DNA of 64,000 nt from JABMMZ01 sp044341025 (GTDB lineage: Bacteria > Bacteroidota > Bacteroidia > NS11-12g > UBA955). Below, piece by piece: positions 33,845 to 42,264 of the stretch. The stretch spans positions 282,251 to 346,250 of the forward strand of contig JBIISM010000002.1 of assembly GCA_044341025.1 (NCBI GenBank). The letters are read 5' to 3'. Every line of letters starts with the position of its first letter. Within the stretch, counting starts at the first letter, position 1. The notes below the pieces were generated by a model. That model worked only from the letters and a program-made list of their open reading frames with translations. It searched no databases and was not told the DNA's origin. A program made the translations under genes and the position numbers.

Positions 33845-34729
33845 TTATAAATTAGCTAATAAATATAAAACATATTCGGCAAAGAAAAACAGCCAGAACC
33901 TTTTATAGTAGGTTTTGGCTGTTTGTTTGTTAAGCGTTTTTAAACCCAATAAATTCAGAGCAAATAAAACCATTAATACAATATGACCACTGAATAATAT
34001 AAGGTAGCGCGGGGTGTCAAGAAGAGCTGCATATTTATAAATACTAAAAATATAAGCCAATAGTATCAGCGTGTTTCCTGCAATTATGGTGAACTTTGGA
34101 CTGTATAAAATAGCCAACGACTTAATTTTGAATTGTTCGTCACCTTCCATATCTGGCAAATCTTTAAACCATGCAATGACAATGCTAAACGCAACTATGA
34201 AGACACTTAATACCATGATGTCCAACTCAAATGAATAGCGCTTGTTGATTAGGATATTAAAGACTAAGTAGCCACCAATATTAACCATTAGACCTCTCAC
34301 CAAGCTTATAGCCAAGGCCGCGGGTAAATGGTGTTTGCGCAGCGAAAAAGGCGGGCATGAATACGCCCAACCAATAAGCATTGAAATGCTAACTATCAGA
34401 AGAAGTATAGGGCTTAGGTATAAAGCGGTTAATGCACTTAATACCATGCTCGAATAAACAATGGCTTTGGCTGTATTGATGCTTATTTCTCCTGATGCCA
34501 ATGGCAAATATGGTTTGTTTATTTTGTCCAATTCTATATCAACAATTTGATTAATACCGACTATAAAAATATTGCAGGTCAAACCCGTGAGTATGGCTAA
34601 AAATAAAATTGAAAGATGTTCACGTTCTGAATGCTGACAAACCATTGCATATAAAGCTGTAATGCTTATGCAGGTTCCAATGACGGTGTGAGGTCGACTG
34701 AATTTTATGAACGAACTAATTGCTTTCAT
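33845..34729 (-). CDS. UbiA-family prenyltransferase, homogentisate phytyltransferase-like
   Basis: 294 residues from the ATG giving MKAISSFIKFSRPHTVIG. Eight to nine membrane helices. The first aspartate motif is NQIVDIELDKINKPYLPLASG (residues across about 61-81), with NQxxDxxxD instead of NDxxDxxxD; this form and the KPYLPLASGE stretch are typical of plant and cyanobacterial homogentisate prenyltransferases. The second motif is WFKDLPDMEGD, again like that family. It would join a prenyl diphosphate to an aromatic acceptor, giving a tocopherol- or plastoquinol-like product. Its start overlaps the end of the methyltransferase gene by 14 bases, so the two are cotranscribed. Confidence 0.8.
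   Translation of the reverse strand: MKAISSFIKFSRPHTVIGTCISITALYAMVCQHSEREHLSILFLAILTGLTCNIFIVGINQIVDIELDKINKPYLPLASGEISINTAKAIVYSSMVLSALTALYLSPILLLIVSISMLIGWAYSCPPFSLRKHHLPAALAISLVRGLMVNIGGYLVFNILINKRYSFELDIMVLSVFIVAFSIVIAWFKDLPDMEGDEQFKIKSLAILYSPKFTIIAGNTLILLAYIFSIYKYAALLDTPRYLILFSGHIVLMVLFALNLLGLKTLNKQTAKTYYKRFWLFFFAEYVLYLLANL
33888..33923 (+). terminator. Hairpin likely to end the bcp-nfeD-floA transcript, inside the prenyltransferase gene
   Basis: AACAGCCAGAACC / GGTTTTGGCTGTT, a 13-pair stem with one G-T pair and a ten-base loop, then TGTTTGTT on the plus strand. It sits 44 bases after the floA stop, within the antisense coding region of the prenyltransferase. Confidence 0.5.
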
Positions 34730-35423
34730 CGATTTGTATAACCAAAAGTGGCGCCAAGAAATGTTTAATTTCAAAAACATTTAAACCACTTAATTTCAAT
34801 GTTTTTTGATATTGTTTTACGGTTTTAGATTTTAGAACAGAAATTATTCCATCAATGCTTATAGTTAAAATGTTAACAGGGATGATGTATGTAAATAAAA
34901 TTCTTTTCCAGGAGAAGGGTTTTATAAAAGGGCTTAAAATCAGTACGCCAACAGTAGTGGCAATTAAGATTTTTGATAGGTGCAAGAGACTTGGAAACAA
35001 TATTTCTACAAAATAGGCACTTGCATTTGCTTCTCTTATTTTAAGACAAATAGTTCTTTGCTCATCTTCACTAAAATGGTGAAAGGCATTGAACATTGTG
35101 TAGGTTTTACCCGCTTCAAAATCCATGTTCAAAACATCTTTGCTTTCTTTGATATACTCAACATCAGGGTATTCTGAACCGAAAGCATAAGGGAATTTGT
35201 CTGATAAACTTAGTTTCTGAAAGTTTTTAGATTGCTTAAAAATACTTAAGGCAGGCTGGCCACAACCAGAACACAAATCGTACATGAGGCCAGCTTTCTT
35301 TTCTTGAAAGATTTTGATAAATGGGCCGTAAATGTTAAAACGCGTTACCACATAACCAATGTATTCGGTCTGAAAGTTTCTCAATGGTTCGGGAAACCAA
35401 CTTTGGTCTTCGAGTTCTTTCAT
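34716..35423 (-). CDS. SAM-dependent methyltransferase-like protein with C-terminal membrane segments
   Basis: 235 residues. The N-terminal half has a class I methyltransferase core: LMYDLCSGCGQPAL is the SAM-binding glycine loop (residues about 46-58), followed by LSLSDKFPYAFG (acidic strand 2) and YTMFNAFHHFSEDE (motif II/III with the usual HHF). The C-terminal half is unusual in having two hydrophobic stretches (about 150-170 and 180-195; ILIATTVGVLILSPF, ILFTYIIPVNILTI), which suggests membrane binding. It precedes and overlaps the prenyltransferase gene, so it may methylate its prenyl-aromatic product. Catalysis has to be inferred; the glycine loop is CSGCG rather than GxGxG. Confidence 0.7.
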   Translation of the reverse strand: MKELEDQSWFPEPLRNFQTEYIGYVVTRFNIYGPFIKIFQEKKAGLMYDLCSGCGQPALSIFKQSKNFQKLSLSDKFPYAFGSEYPDVEYIKESKDVLNMDFEAGKTYTMFNAFHHFSEDEQRTICLKIREANASAYFVEILFPSLLHLSKILIATTVGVLILSPFIKPFSWKRILFTYIIPVNILTISIDGIISVLKSKTVKQYQKTLKLSGLNVFEIKHFLAPLLVIQIDESN

Positions 35424-35428
35424 TTACA

Positions 35429-36904
35429 TTATTCTGAGAAGCCAGAAAATACACTGCCGAATAGATCTCTAAAGCTAATGGATTTCTCTAAAAGGTGTTT
35501 GCTTAACTTGCTGTTTTCGCTCAATCCAAACAATACCAATTCCATCATTAAAAGCTTGTCATTTGCCTTGGCTAGTGGGAAATGCGCATCCACAAATGTC
35601 TTAAGCGCGGGAATCGATTCCAAGGTTTTTTGGTGTATTTTGTTCTTGCTCATATTCGCCAAATCAATATGTTGGCCTTCATCAAACCAAGCCGTAATAT
35701 CTTGGTAATGGTTTATGCCATCACGCGATTTTTTGCTTGCTTTTTCGAGTGGAGGACAGGTTTCCAAAAAGACGGTTTTAATGGCTTTACCTAAAAGGTT
35801 TTGCGCCACTTTTAATGGTCCTTCTTGCTCACCTTCATACACCATTTCTACTTTACCAGTAATGGCAGGAATAATGCCTTGCAAATCAGAAATTCTCACT
35901 TCTGTGGTTTTGTCGCCACTCAACAAGGCACGTCTTTCAGCGGCGCTTACCGCATTTTCGTATGCGGATATACTTAGTCTTGCTGATACACCACTTTTAG
36001 CATCCACATATTCGCTGTTTCGCGCTTCAAAAACCACCTGCTCTATGATGTTTTCTATTAACAAAGGAACATGCACCATGGCAATTTGTTCTGGTTTAAG
36101 TTTTGCTTCTTGCCTGGTTATATCCCGCGCAATGTCAATTGATTTAGGATAGTGCGTAATGATTTGACTGCCTATTCTGTCTTTTAGAGGTGTTACAATG
36201 CTTCCTCTGTTGGTGTAGTCTTCTGGATTGGCGGTAAACACAAATTGAATATCTAAAGGCAAACGCAATTTGAAACCACGGATTTGTATGTCGCCTTCTT
36301 GCAATATATTAAATAATGCTACTTGTATTCTAGCCTGTAAATCGGGCAATTCATTGATTACAAAAATGCAGCGATTGCTTCTTGGAATCAAACCAAAGTG
36401 TATGGCCTTTTCATCCGAATAACTTAGCTTTTGGTTAATGGCTTTAACAGGATCTAAGTCGCCTATTAAATCGGCAACCGAAACATCAGGGGTTGCGAGT
36501 TTCTCTACATAGCGCTCACCTCGGTGCAGCCACGAAATAGGGGTTTTGTCGCCTAGTTCTTTAATCAATTCTTTTGAAAAATTTGAGATTGGATTCAATG
36601 GATCGTCATTGATTTCACTGCCAGTAACATACGGAATGTATTCGTCCAATAAATTGACCATTTGTCTTGCTATCTTAGTCTTTGCTTGTCCTCTTAATCC
36701 CAACATATTGATGCTGTGTCCCGATAAAATTGCCCTTTCAATGTCAGGAATTACGGTGTCTTCATATCCCAATATTCCAGTGAATATCGCTTCACCTGAC
36801 TGTAGCTTATTGATTAAATTTCTACGCAGTTCGTTTTTGATGCTCTCGCTTTTATAGCCACTTTTCTTTAGTGCGCCAATTGTGTTTATATTCTCTGTAT
36901 TCAT
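35429..36904 (-). CDS. MoxR/Mg-chelatase-I-like AAA+ ATPase
   Basis: 491 residues from the ATG giving MNTENINTIGALKK; a 19-codon extension overlaps the VWA gene. The AAA+ core shows Walker A GLRGQAKT (residues 69-76; alanine where glycine is usual before K) and a Walker B stretch CIFVINELPDL (asparagine 184 where aspartate is usual; glutamate 185 kept). The sensor-like FVFTANPEDYTNRG and the PRSN/LKDRIG arginine are present. Overall it resembles ChlI/BchI-type ATPases that pair with VWA proteins; the VWA gene lies seven bases upstream. Such pairs remodel or load cofactors onto target proteins. The target here is unknown. Confidence 0.85.
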   Translation of the reverse strand: MNTENINTIGALKKSGYKSESIKNELRRNLINKLQSGEAIFTGILGYEDTVIPDIERAILSGHSINMLGLRGQAKTKIARQMVNLLDEYIPYVTGSEINDDPLNPISNFSKELIKELGDKTPISWLHRGERYVEKLATPDVSVADLIGDLDPVKAINQKLSYSDEKAIHFGLIPRSNRCIFVINELPDLQARIQVALFNILQEGDIQIRGFKLRLPLDIQFVFTANPEDYTNRGSIVTPLKDRIGSQIITHYPKSIDIARDITRQEAKLKPEQIAMVHVPLLIENIIEQVVFEARNSEYVDAKSGVSARLSISAYENAVSAAERRALLSGDKTTEVRISDLQGIIPAITGKVEMVYEGEQEGPLKVAQNLLGKAIKTVFLETCPPLEKASKKSRDGINHYQDITAWFDEGQHIDLANMSKNKIHQKTLESIPALKTFVDAHFPLAKANDKLLMMELVLFGLSENSKLSKHLLEKSISFRDLFGSVFSGFSE

Positions 36905-36911
36905 TCTGTTT

Positions 36912-38003
36912 CTAAATGTGCTTTCGCTTGTTGTTTTCAAAGTCTCTAAATATGTATTCACCTAATCCGTGCAGGCTGGTGTAAAAAGCTTTTCCTTTGT
37001 TGGTTTCTGTAAATTCTTCTACGAAGTTCTGCAGATAAGGATCTTGCGCAATCATAAAAGTAGTTATCGGTATTTTTAATCGTCTGCAAATGGCGGCTTC
37101 ATTCAAAGTTTTGTTCACAATTTTTCGATCCAATCCGAAACTATTCATGTAGTATCCGCCATTTTCTTTTAGACAACTTGGTTTACCATCTGTTATCATA
37201 AAAATTTGTTTATTTTTGTTTTTTCTTCGTCTTAAAATATCTTGCGCAAGTTGCAATCCTGCTACCGTATTGGTGTGGAACGGACCGACTTTTAAGTATG
37301 GAAGTTCTTTGATGTCAATTTGCCAAGCGTCGTCGCCAAAAACCAAAATATCTAAGGTGTCTTTAGGGTATTTTATTTTGATCAATTCAGCCAAAGCCAT
37401 AGCCACTTTTTTGGCTGGTGTTATACGGTCTTCTCCATACAAGATCATTGAATGAGAAATGTCTATCATCAACACTGTACTCGACTGCGACTTGAATTCT
37501 TTTTCGTTGATAATGAAATCGTCTTCCTTCATAATGCCTTGTGCATCGAGCATAATACTGTGGGCATTGCGCAAAGACTCTGTCATGGCAATTTGAGAAA
37601 GATCATCGCCAAACTGAAAATTTCTTTGTTCTGCAGAGTATTCGTCGCCATTGCCGGTAAAGTTGCTTTGGTGTTCTCCTTTGCCCGATTTTTTAATTTG
37701 TCCAAATATTTCTTCCAAAGCACTTTTGCGTATGCTTTGTTCCATTTTTGAACTCATTTCAAATGAACCATTTTGGGTATTGTCTTTAATATACCCTTTG
37801 TTTCTTAAATCTTGAATAAAATCGCCCATTCCATAGGCATCATCTGTTATATGGTGTTCACGGTCGATCTCATTCATCCAGTCTATCGCGTCTGCAACAT
37901 CACCAGACGTATAAACCAGTATTTCCTTAAAAATGCGGAGTAATTTTTCGAATGGATCTTGATTGGCTTCTTCTTCTTGTTTTTGAAATCTATATCCGAT
38001 CAT
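36912..38003 (-). CDS. VWA-domain partner of the MoxR-like ATPase
   Basis: 363 residues. The N-terminal half (about 1-170) is helical and charged. The C-terminal VWA domain (about 175-355) has the metal-site motif DISHSM (D181, S183, S185), a threonine in HTNTVAGL and MITDGKP, so the full MIDAS is present. No signal peptide or membrane segment. The gene directly precedes the AAA ATPase gene on the same strand (seven bases), which fits the MoxR-VWA or ChlI-ChlD-type two-protein machines. The upstream 178 bases to aspS form the shared divergent control region; no clear -7 box is seen on the minus strand. Confidence 0.88.
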   Translation of the reverse strand: MIGYRFQKQEEEANQDPFEKLLRIFKEILVYTSGDVADAIDWMNEIDREHHITDDAYGMGDFIQDLRNKGYIKDNTQNGSFEMSSKMEQSIRKSALEEIFGQIKKSGKGEHQSNFTGNGDEYSAEQRNFQFGDDLSQIAMTESLRNAHSIMLDAQGIMKEDDFIINEKEFKSQSSTVLMIDISHSMILYGEDRITPAKKVAMALAELIKIKYPKDTLDILVFGDDAWQIDIKELPYLKVGPFHTNTVAGLQLAQDILRRRKNKNKQIFMITDGKPSCLKENGGYYMNSFGLDRKIVNKTLNEAAICRRLKIPITTFMIAQDPYLQNFVEEFTETNKGKAFYTSLHGLGEYIFRDFENNKRKHI

Positions 38004-38169
38004 TGATAGCTTAACAATTTTAGTCTTACAATGTTCGGTTTTTTTGTTGAATTTAATTCATTCTTTAAATTGATAGATGTATTGTCTGAGATTTGAACTT
38101 TCGATTTATAAGCGGTTAATGCCATTTATGTGTTGCTAAAAATTTGCAAAAAGGAATCCTTTAAATTCG

Positions 38170-38177
38170 TAATTTTG
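38170..38177 (+). promoter_or_regulatory. -7 promoter element of aspS
   Basis: TAatTTTG at 38170-38177, only four bases before the ATG at 38182, implying a very short leader or a leaderless message. Confidence 0.5.
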
Positions 38178-38181
38178 CAAA

Positions 38182-39927
38182 ATGTTCAGAACCCACGATT
38201 GCGGAGAATTAAGAATAGAAAACAATGGTCAGATGGTTACCCTTTCTGGCTGGGTGGCGAAGCGCAGAGATTTTGGTGCTTTGTCTTTTATCGATTTAAG
38301 AGACCGATATGGAATTACCCAATTGAGTTTTAACGAAGCTTACAACAAAGAATTATTGGATGAAGCCCGTAAAATGGGTAGGGAATTTGTTTTGCAAGTG
38401 CAAGGTAAAGTAACCGAGCGCAGCAATAAGAATCCCAAATTGTCAACAGGAGATGTTGAAGTTGTGGTCGAATCGATGCGTATTTTGAATCCTTCCTTAA
38501 CACCTCCTTTTACCATTGAAGATGAAACAGATGGGGGCGACGAATTGCGCATGCAATACCGCTACCTTGACTTGCGACGCGATGTGGTGCGTCAGAATTT
38601 GATTTTGCGTCACCAAGTTGCAAAGCAAGTTAGACAGTATTTAGACAATAAATTATTTATAGAAGTTGAAACCCCGGTATTGATTAAATCGACGCCTGAA
38701 GGGGCCCGCGATTTTGTTGTGCCTAGCCGCATGAATCCTGGTCAATTTTATGCTCTGCCTCAGAGTCCACAAACGTTCAAACAGCTCTTGATGGTTAGTG
38801 GATTTGACCGCTATTATCAAATTGTAAAATGTTTTAGAGACGAAGATTTACGCGCCGACCGTCAACCGGAATTTACCCAAATAGATTGCGAAATGAGCTT
38901 TGTTGAACAAGAAGATATCTTGAATTTATTCGAGGGCATGGTACAGCATTTGTTTAAAGAAGTTAAAGGTTTTGATATTGGAACTTTGCCACGCATGACC
39001 TACGATGAGGTAATGAGACGCTACGGGAATGACAAACCAGACATTCGTTTTGGTATGGAGTTCAATGAAATTAAACCATTAACTGAAGGCAAAGGTTTTC
39101 CTGTTTTTGATGCCGCCGAATCGGTCTTGGCAATTTCTGCCAGCGGATGCTCAGCATACACTAGAAAGCAATTGGATGAATTAACCGAATGGGTAAAACG
39201 TCCTCAAATTGGGGCCAAAGGTTTGGTGTATGTGTTCTGTAATGAAGATGGTACTTTTAAATCTTCTGTCGATAAATTTTACAGCCAAGAAGATCTTGCA
39301 GCCTGGGCTGAGGCTTGTTCAGCAAATGCAGGTGATTTGTTGTTGCTCTTGTGTGGCACTGCGCATGCGGTTAGAAAGCAGATGTCTGAGTTGCGTTTAG
39401 AAATGGGACAGCGTCTAGGACTGAGAGACAGAAATATATTCAAAGCACTGTGGGTAATTGATTTTCCATTATTGGAACACGATGAGGAATCAGGCCGTTG
39501 GCATGCCATGCACCATCCTTTTACCAGCCCTAAGCCAGAAGACATTACATTGTTAGAAACAGACCCAGGGGTTGTAAGGGCCAATGCTTACGATATGGTT
39601 ATAAACGGTGTTGAGGTTGGTGGAGGTTCTATTCGTATACACGATAAAACCTTGCAGGCTTTGATGTTTAAGCATTTAGGGTTTACTGAAGATGAAGCAA
39701 GAAATCAGTTTGGTTTCTTAATGAATGCTTTTGAATATGGAGCACCTCCACATGGCGGAATCGCTTTGGGATTTGACCGTTTGTGCAGTTTGTTTGGTGG
39801 TGTTGACAGCATACGAGACTTTATTGCCTTCCCTAAGAACAACCAGGGCCGCGACTTGATGATTGATGCCCCTTCAAGCATCGACCAAAAACAATTGGAT
39901 GAATTGAGTATTGCCTTAAAAGGGTAG
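38182..39927 (+). CDS. aspS: Aspartate-tRNA ligase
   Basis: 581 residues, normal for bacterial AspRS. The N-terminal anticodon-binding OB fold (about 1-110; GWVAKRRDFGALSFIDLRD) is followed by the class II catalytic core: FVVPSRMNPGQFYALPQSPQ, FRDEDLRADRQPEFTQID (motif 2) and GIALGFDRL (motif 3). The GAD insertion domain of bacterial enzymes lies between about 280 and 420. It charges tRNA-Asp. It is transcribed alone and its stop is two bases from the convergent PH-domain gene end. Confidence 0.97.
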   Translation: MFRTHDCGELRIENNGQMVTLSGWVAKRRDFGALSFIDLRDRYGITQLSFNEAYNKELLDEARKMGREFVLQVQGKVTERSNKNPKLSTGDVEVVVESMRILNPSLTPPFTIEDETDGGDELRMQYRYLDLRRDVVRQNLILRHQVAKQVRQYLDNKLFIEVETPVLIKSTPEGARDFVVPSRMNPGQFYALPQSPQTFKQLLMVSGFDRYYQIVKCFRDEDLRADRQPEFTQIDCEMSFVEQEDILNLFEGMVQHLFKEVKGFDIGTLPRMTYDEVMRRYGNDKPDIRFGMEFNEIKPLTEGKGFPVFDAAESVLAISASGCSAYTRKQLDELTEWVKRPQIGAKGLVYVFCNEDGTFKSSVDKFYSQEDLAAWAEACSANAGDLLLLLCGTAHAVRKQMSELRLEMGQRLGLRDRNIFKALWVIDFPLLEHDEESGRWHAMHHPFTSPKPEDITLLETDPGVVRANAYDMVINGVEVGGGSIRIHDKTLQALMFKHLGFTEDEARNQFGFLMNAFEYGAPPHGGIALGFDRLCSLFGGVDSIRDFIAFPKNNQGRDLMIDAPSSIDQKQLDELSIALKG

Positions 39928-39929
39928 TT

Positions 39930-40412
39930 TTAACCCAATCCTTGAACATCCTTCAAGAAATCTTCTCTGTTGTCTGGTGTCAAAACATAAGTCTTGTCAG
40001 CAGTTTTTATCATAACCAAATTCACACGGTTGCCTGCTTGTAGGTTATAGGTTTTTAATTTCGAATTGTTGAATTTGCCATAGTAACCAAACAAACCTCC
40101 GGAGCCCATTAAGCGGATGCTTCCTTTGATGTCGTCAGCCTCTAACAAACGGCTTTCGATGATTGTATCCCTCGGAATTACTATTGGTTGCCACATTTTG
40201 CGAATGGTGATGTTTGCGGCGTCAGTCTCAAATTGTCTGGGCGACCAAACGTAAGACAAGCCCAAGGTTGCAGCAAATAAAATCGATACTAGCACAGGGA
40301 TTAATAAGCCGTCTTCGTCGAACCAAAATTTAATGATTATTGATAAAAGCAATAAACAGGTTAAACTTGAAATAACTTTGGTTGTTTTGTCGAATGGGTT
40401 TTTGTAAATCAT
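39930..40412 (-). CDS. Membrane protein with bacterial PH-like domain
   Basis: 160 residues. Two N-terminal membrane helices (about 12-50; VISSLTCLLLLSIIIKFW and LIPVLVSILFAATLGLSYVW) are followed by a cytoplasmic beta-rich domain with RLMGSGGLFGYYGKFNN and VLTPDNREDFLKDV, a pattern seen in bacterial PH-domain proteins of the bPH type. The GGLFGYYGKFNN turn is a strong family mark. Function unknown; the domain may bind lipids or proteins. It is on its own and converges on aspS. Confidence 0.8.
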   Translation of the reverse strand: MIYKNPFDKTTKVISSLTCLLLLSIIIKFWFDEDGLLIPVLVSILFAATLGLSYVWSPRQFETDAANITIRKMWQPIVIPRDTIIESRLLEADDIKGSIRLMGSGGLFGYYGKFNNSKLKTYNLQAGNRVNLVMIKTADKTYVLTPDNREDFLKDVQGLG

Positions 40413-40586
40413 GTTTTATTTTGCTAATTGTATGAGGTCATTTACTTCTAAAATTTTCTTTTAGCTTCCGTTTTCTCCTTTTTGTATGACTCTCGATTTT
40501 TCAGACGTGGGTTCAAATGTATAGGACTAATTTTTTATTGGAAGCCTTTTTCGTCTAAATCAATTATTTGTCGTTTATCAATAAAA

Positions 40587-40615
40587 AAAGAGACAATTGA
40601 ATAAATTGTCTCTTT
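40587..40615 (-). terminator. Intrinsic terminator of the PhnA-domain gene
   Basis: AAAGAGACAATT / AATTGTCTCTTT stem, five-base loop, followed on the minus strand by further T residues; 23 bases after the stop codon at 40638. Confidence 0.85.
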
Positions 40616-40637
40616 CAATCTTTATATGCGTTTTCAA

Positions 40638-40844
40638 TTAAGCTTTTTTCAAAAACTCAGTTTTCAATACCATCATAACTTTTTCTATTTTACATTCAAT
40701 CTCACCTTCGTCATCAGTTAATCGTATGTTTTTGCCTACTGATCCTCTTTTTAAAACGCTGGATGAACCTCTTACTTTAAGGTCTTTGATTAGTGTAACT
40801 GTATCCCCATCTTTTAGTTCATTTCCGTTGCTGTCTTTTGCCAT
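40638..40844 (-). CDS. PhnA-domain protein (C-terminal domain only)
   Basis: 68 residues that match only the C-terminal SH3-like domain of PhnA/YjdM: DSNGNELKDGDTVTLIKDLK, RGSSSVLKRGSVGKNIRLTD and EIECKIEKVMMVLKTEFLKK. The full-length protein (about 110 residues in E. coli) has an N-terminal zinc ribbon with four cysteines; here there is none, and the gene starts with MAKDSNGNEL. PhnA was once linked to phosphonate use, but its function is not settled. Start and terminator are clear, so this short form is intact and not a fragment. Confidence 0.9.
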   Translation of the reverse strand: MAKDSNGNELKDGDTVTLIKDLKVRGSSSVLKRGSVGKNIRLTDDEGEIECKIEKVMMVLKTEFLKKA

Positions 40845-40922
40845 AATTTTGAATGTTAGGCCACAAAGGTAAAAAAAAACGGGAAATTACAAGGTGCTTT
40901 TAATCAAATCCTTAGGTCTATT

Positions 40923-41615
40923 TTATTTTATCACAGACATCCCGCCATCCAAATGAAGTATTTGTCCAGTCATCCAAGTAGATTTATCAGAAAGTAAAAA
41001 GCAAGCAAGATTTGAAATATCCTCCGCTGTGCCGATGCGTTTTAGCGGGTGGCGTTGAGCATTGGCGAGTCTTTTCTCCTCTGTATTTAATAAGCTTCCT
41101 GCGAGTGGCGTATCGGTTAAGGACGGTGCAATACAATTGACCCTTACAGTTGGCGCGAATTCAGCAGCCAATGCCCTAGTTAATCCTTCTAATGCCCCTT
41201 TGGAACTTGCTACCAATGAATGGAAATTTAATCCAGTTTGAACCGCTAAAGTAGAAAACAAAACAACGCTTCCGTTGCCAGATTCTTTTAATCGGGGTAA
41301 AACCGCTTGTATGGTTTTAATGGCACCTATGGTTTGAAGCTGATAATCGCTTAAGAAATCTTCTGCTTTAATGCGGTGAAATGGTTTTAATACTATGCTG
41401 CCGGGGCAATATACTATACCGTCGATTTTATCTGGCAGGAAACTCAAATCGTAATTTTCAGACAACACATCTAAAGAATGATACTGCAGGTTTTCTTGAC
41501 TGTTGCAAGCGTTCTTATTATAGGTTGCATAAACTTGATGGCCAGCTTTGGCTAAGTCTTCAGCGATTGCTTTTCCTATTCCTGATGAGGCTCCGACAAT
41601 AAAGTAGTTTGACAT
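40923..41615 (-). CDS. Short-chain dehydrogenase-like protein lacking the catalytic tyrosine
   Basis: 230 residues from the ATG giving MSNYFIVGASSGIGK; a TTG two codons earlier is possible. The Rossmann glycine motif GASSGIG is intact, the serine motif LFSTLAVQTG is present, and the C-terminal LACFLLSDKSTWMTGQILHLDGG is typical SDR. The YxxxK position reads VASSK, with valine 137 (counted from the TTG) in place of tyrosine, and NNAG is replaced by YCPG. It therefore may bind NAD(P) but not catalyse the standard hydride reaction, or it uses another residue. The AlkB gene lies 37 bases upstream on the same strand, so cotranscription is possible. Confidence 0.85.
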   Translation of the reverse strand: MSNYFIVGASSGIGKAIAEDLAKAGHQVYATYNKNACNSQENLQYHSLDVLSENYDLSFLPDKIDGIVYCPGSIVLKPFHRIKAEDFLSDYQLQTIGAIKTIQAVLPRLKESGNGSVVLFSTLAVQTGLNFHSLVASSKGALEGLTRALAAEFAPTVRVNCIAPSLTDTPLAGSLLNTEEKRLANAQRHPLKRIGTAEDISNLACFLLSDKSTWMTGQILHLDGGMSVIK

Positions 41616-41652
41616 AATCAAAATAACAATGATGTCTTAAAAATGTTCTAAC

Positions 41653-42264
41653 TTATAATTTTACAAAATTCCGAAAACTGAGGTTGATACGGGGTAGCTT
41701 GATTTTACTCGATTGTGGTAAGGCATGTTTCCAATGTTTTTGTGTTACTCCTTGCATAATAACCAAACGCCCATTTTCTAAAAGCAAATCTATTTTTTGT
41801 TTGCTTTCGTTGTGCTTAAATGAAAATTTTCTAGCAGCACCCAAACTCAATGAGGCAATTATAGGTTCTATCCCCATTGTTTTTTCATTGTCGCTATGCC
41901 ACGACATGCCTTCATTTCCATCTTTGTAATAATTGAGCAAACAGGAATTGAATTTTTCATTACACAGCACTTCTATTTGGTTTTTTATTTCAAGAATTAA
42001 TGGCGTAAAGATTTCTGCTTTTCTAGTGATTCCAGAATAGGTGTATTCAAAACAATCTTCACCCATCCAAGCAGTTTGTCTTTTGCATTCTATGGTTTTT
42101 CCATACATTTTCACCACATCATTTTGCCAGTTGATTTCGCGCTTCAATGTCTCTAAATATTGCAGAGCTTTTTCAATTGAAAATATAGTGCCATAGCAAT
42201 AAACCTCGCCATCATAAGGCAATTGGTTGGCTTCTGGCTTGTATGCTTGATTAAATAAATCCAA
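41653..42264 (-). CDS. AlkB-type 2-oxoglutarate/Fe(II) DNA dealkylase
   Basis: 203 residues. The Fe(II) ligands are visible: H123 and D125 in MSWHSDNE, and a histidine in KHWKHALP near 180. R192 and R198 in PRINLSFR bind 2-oxoglutarate. NYYKDGNEG, IASLSLGAARKFSFKH and RLVIMQG fit the AlkB/ALKBH2-like family. It removes alkyl groups such as 1-methyladenine from DNA. The length is as in ALKBH2-like bacterial proteins. It is followed 37 bases later by the SDR gene. No ada gene or Ada box was recognised nearby. Confidence 0.92.
   Translation of the reverse strand: MDLFNQAYKPEANQLPYDGEVYCYGTIFSIEKALQYLETLKREINWQNDVVKMYGKTIECKRQTAWMGEDCFEYTYSGITRKAEIFTPLILEIKNQIEVLCNEKFNSCLLNYYKDGNEGMSWHSDNEKTMGIEPIIASLSLGAARKFSFKHNESKQKIDLLLENGRLVIMQGVTQKHWKHALPQSSKIKLPRINLSFRNFVKL

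Noticed and set aside
38130..38333. 67-codon ORF overlapping the aspS start in another frame
   Set aside because: aspS is unambiguous in its own frame with promoter and family match; this frame has no support.
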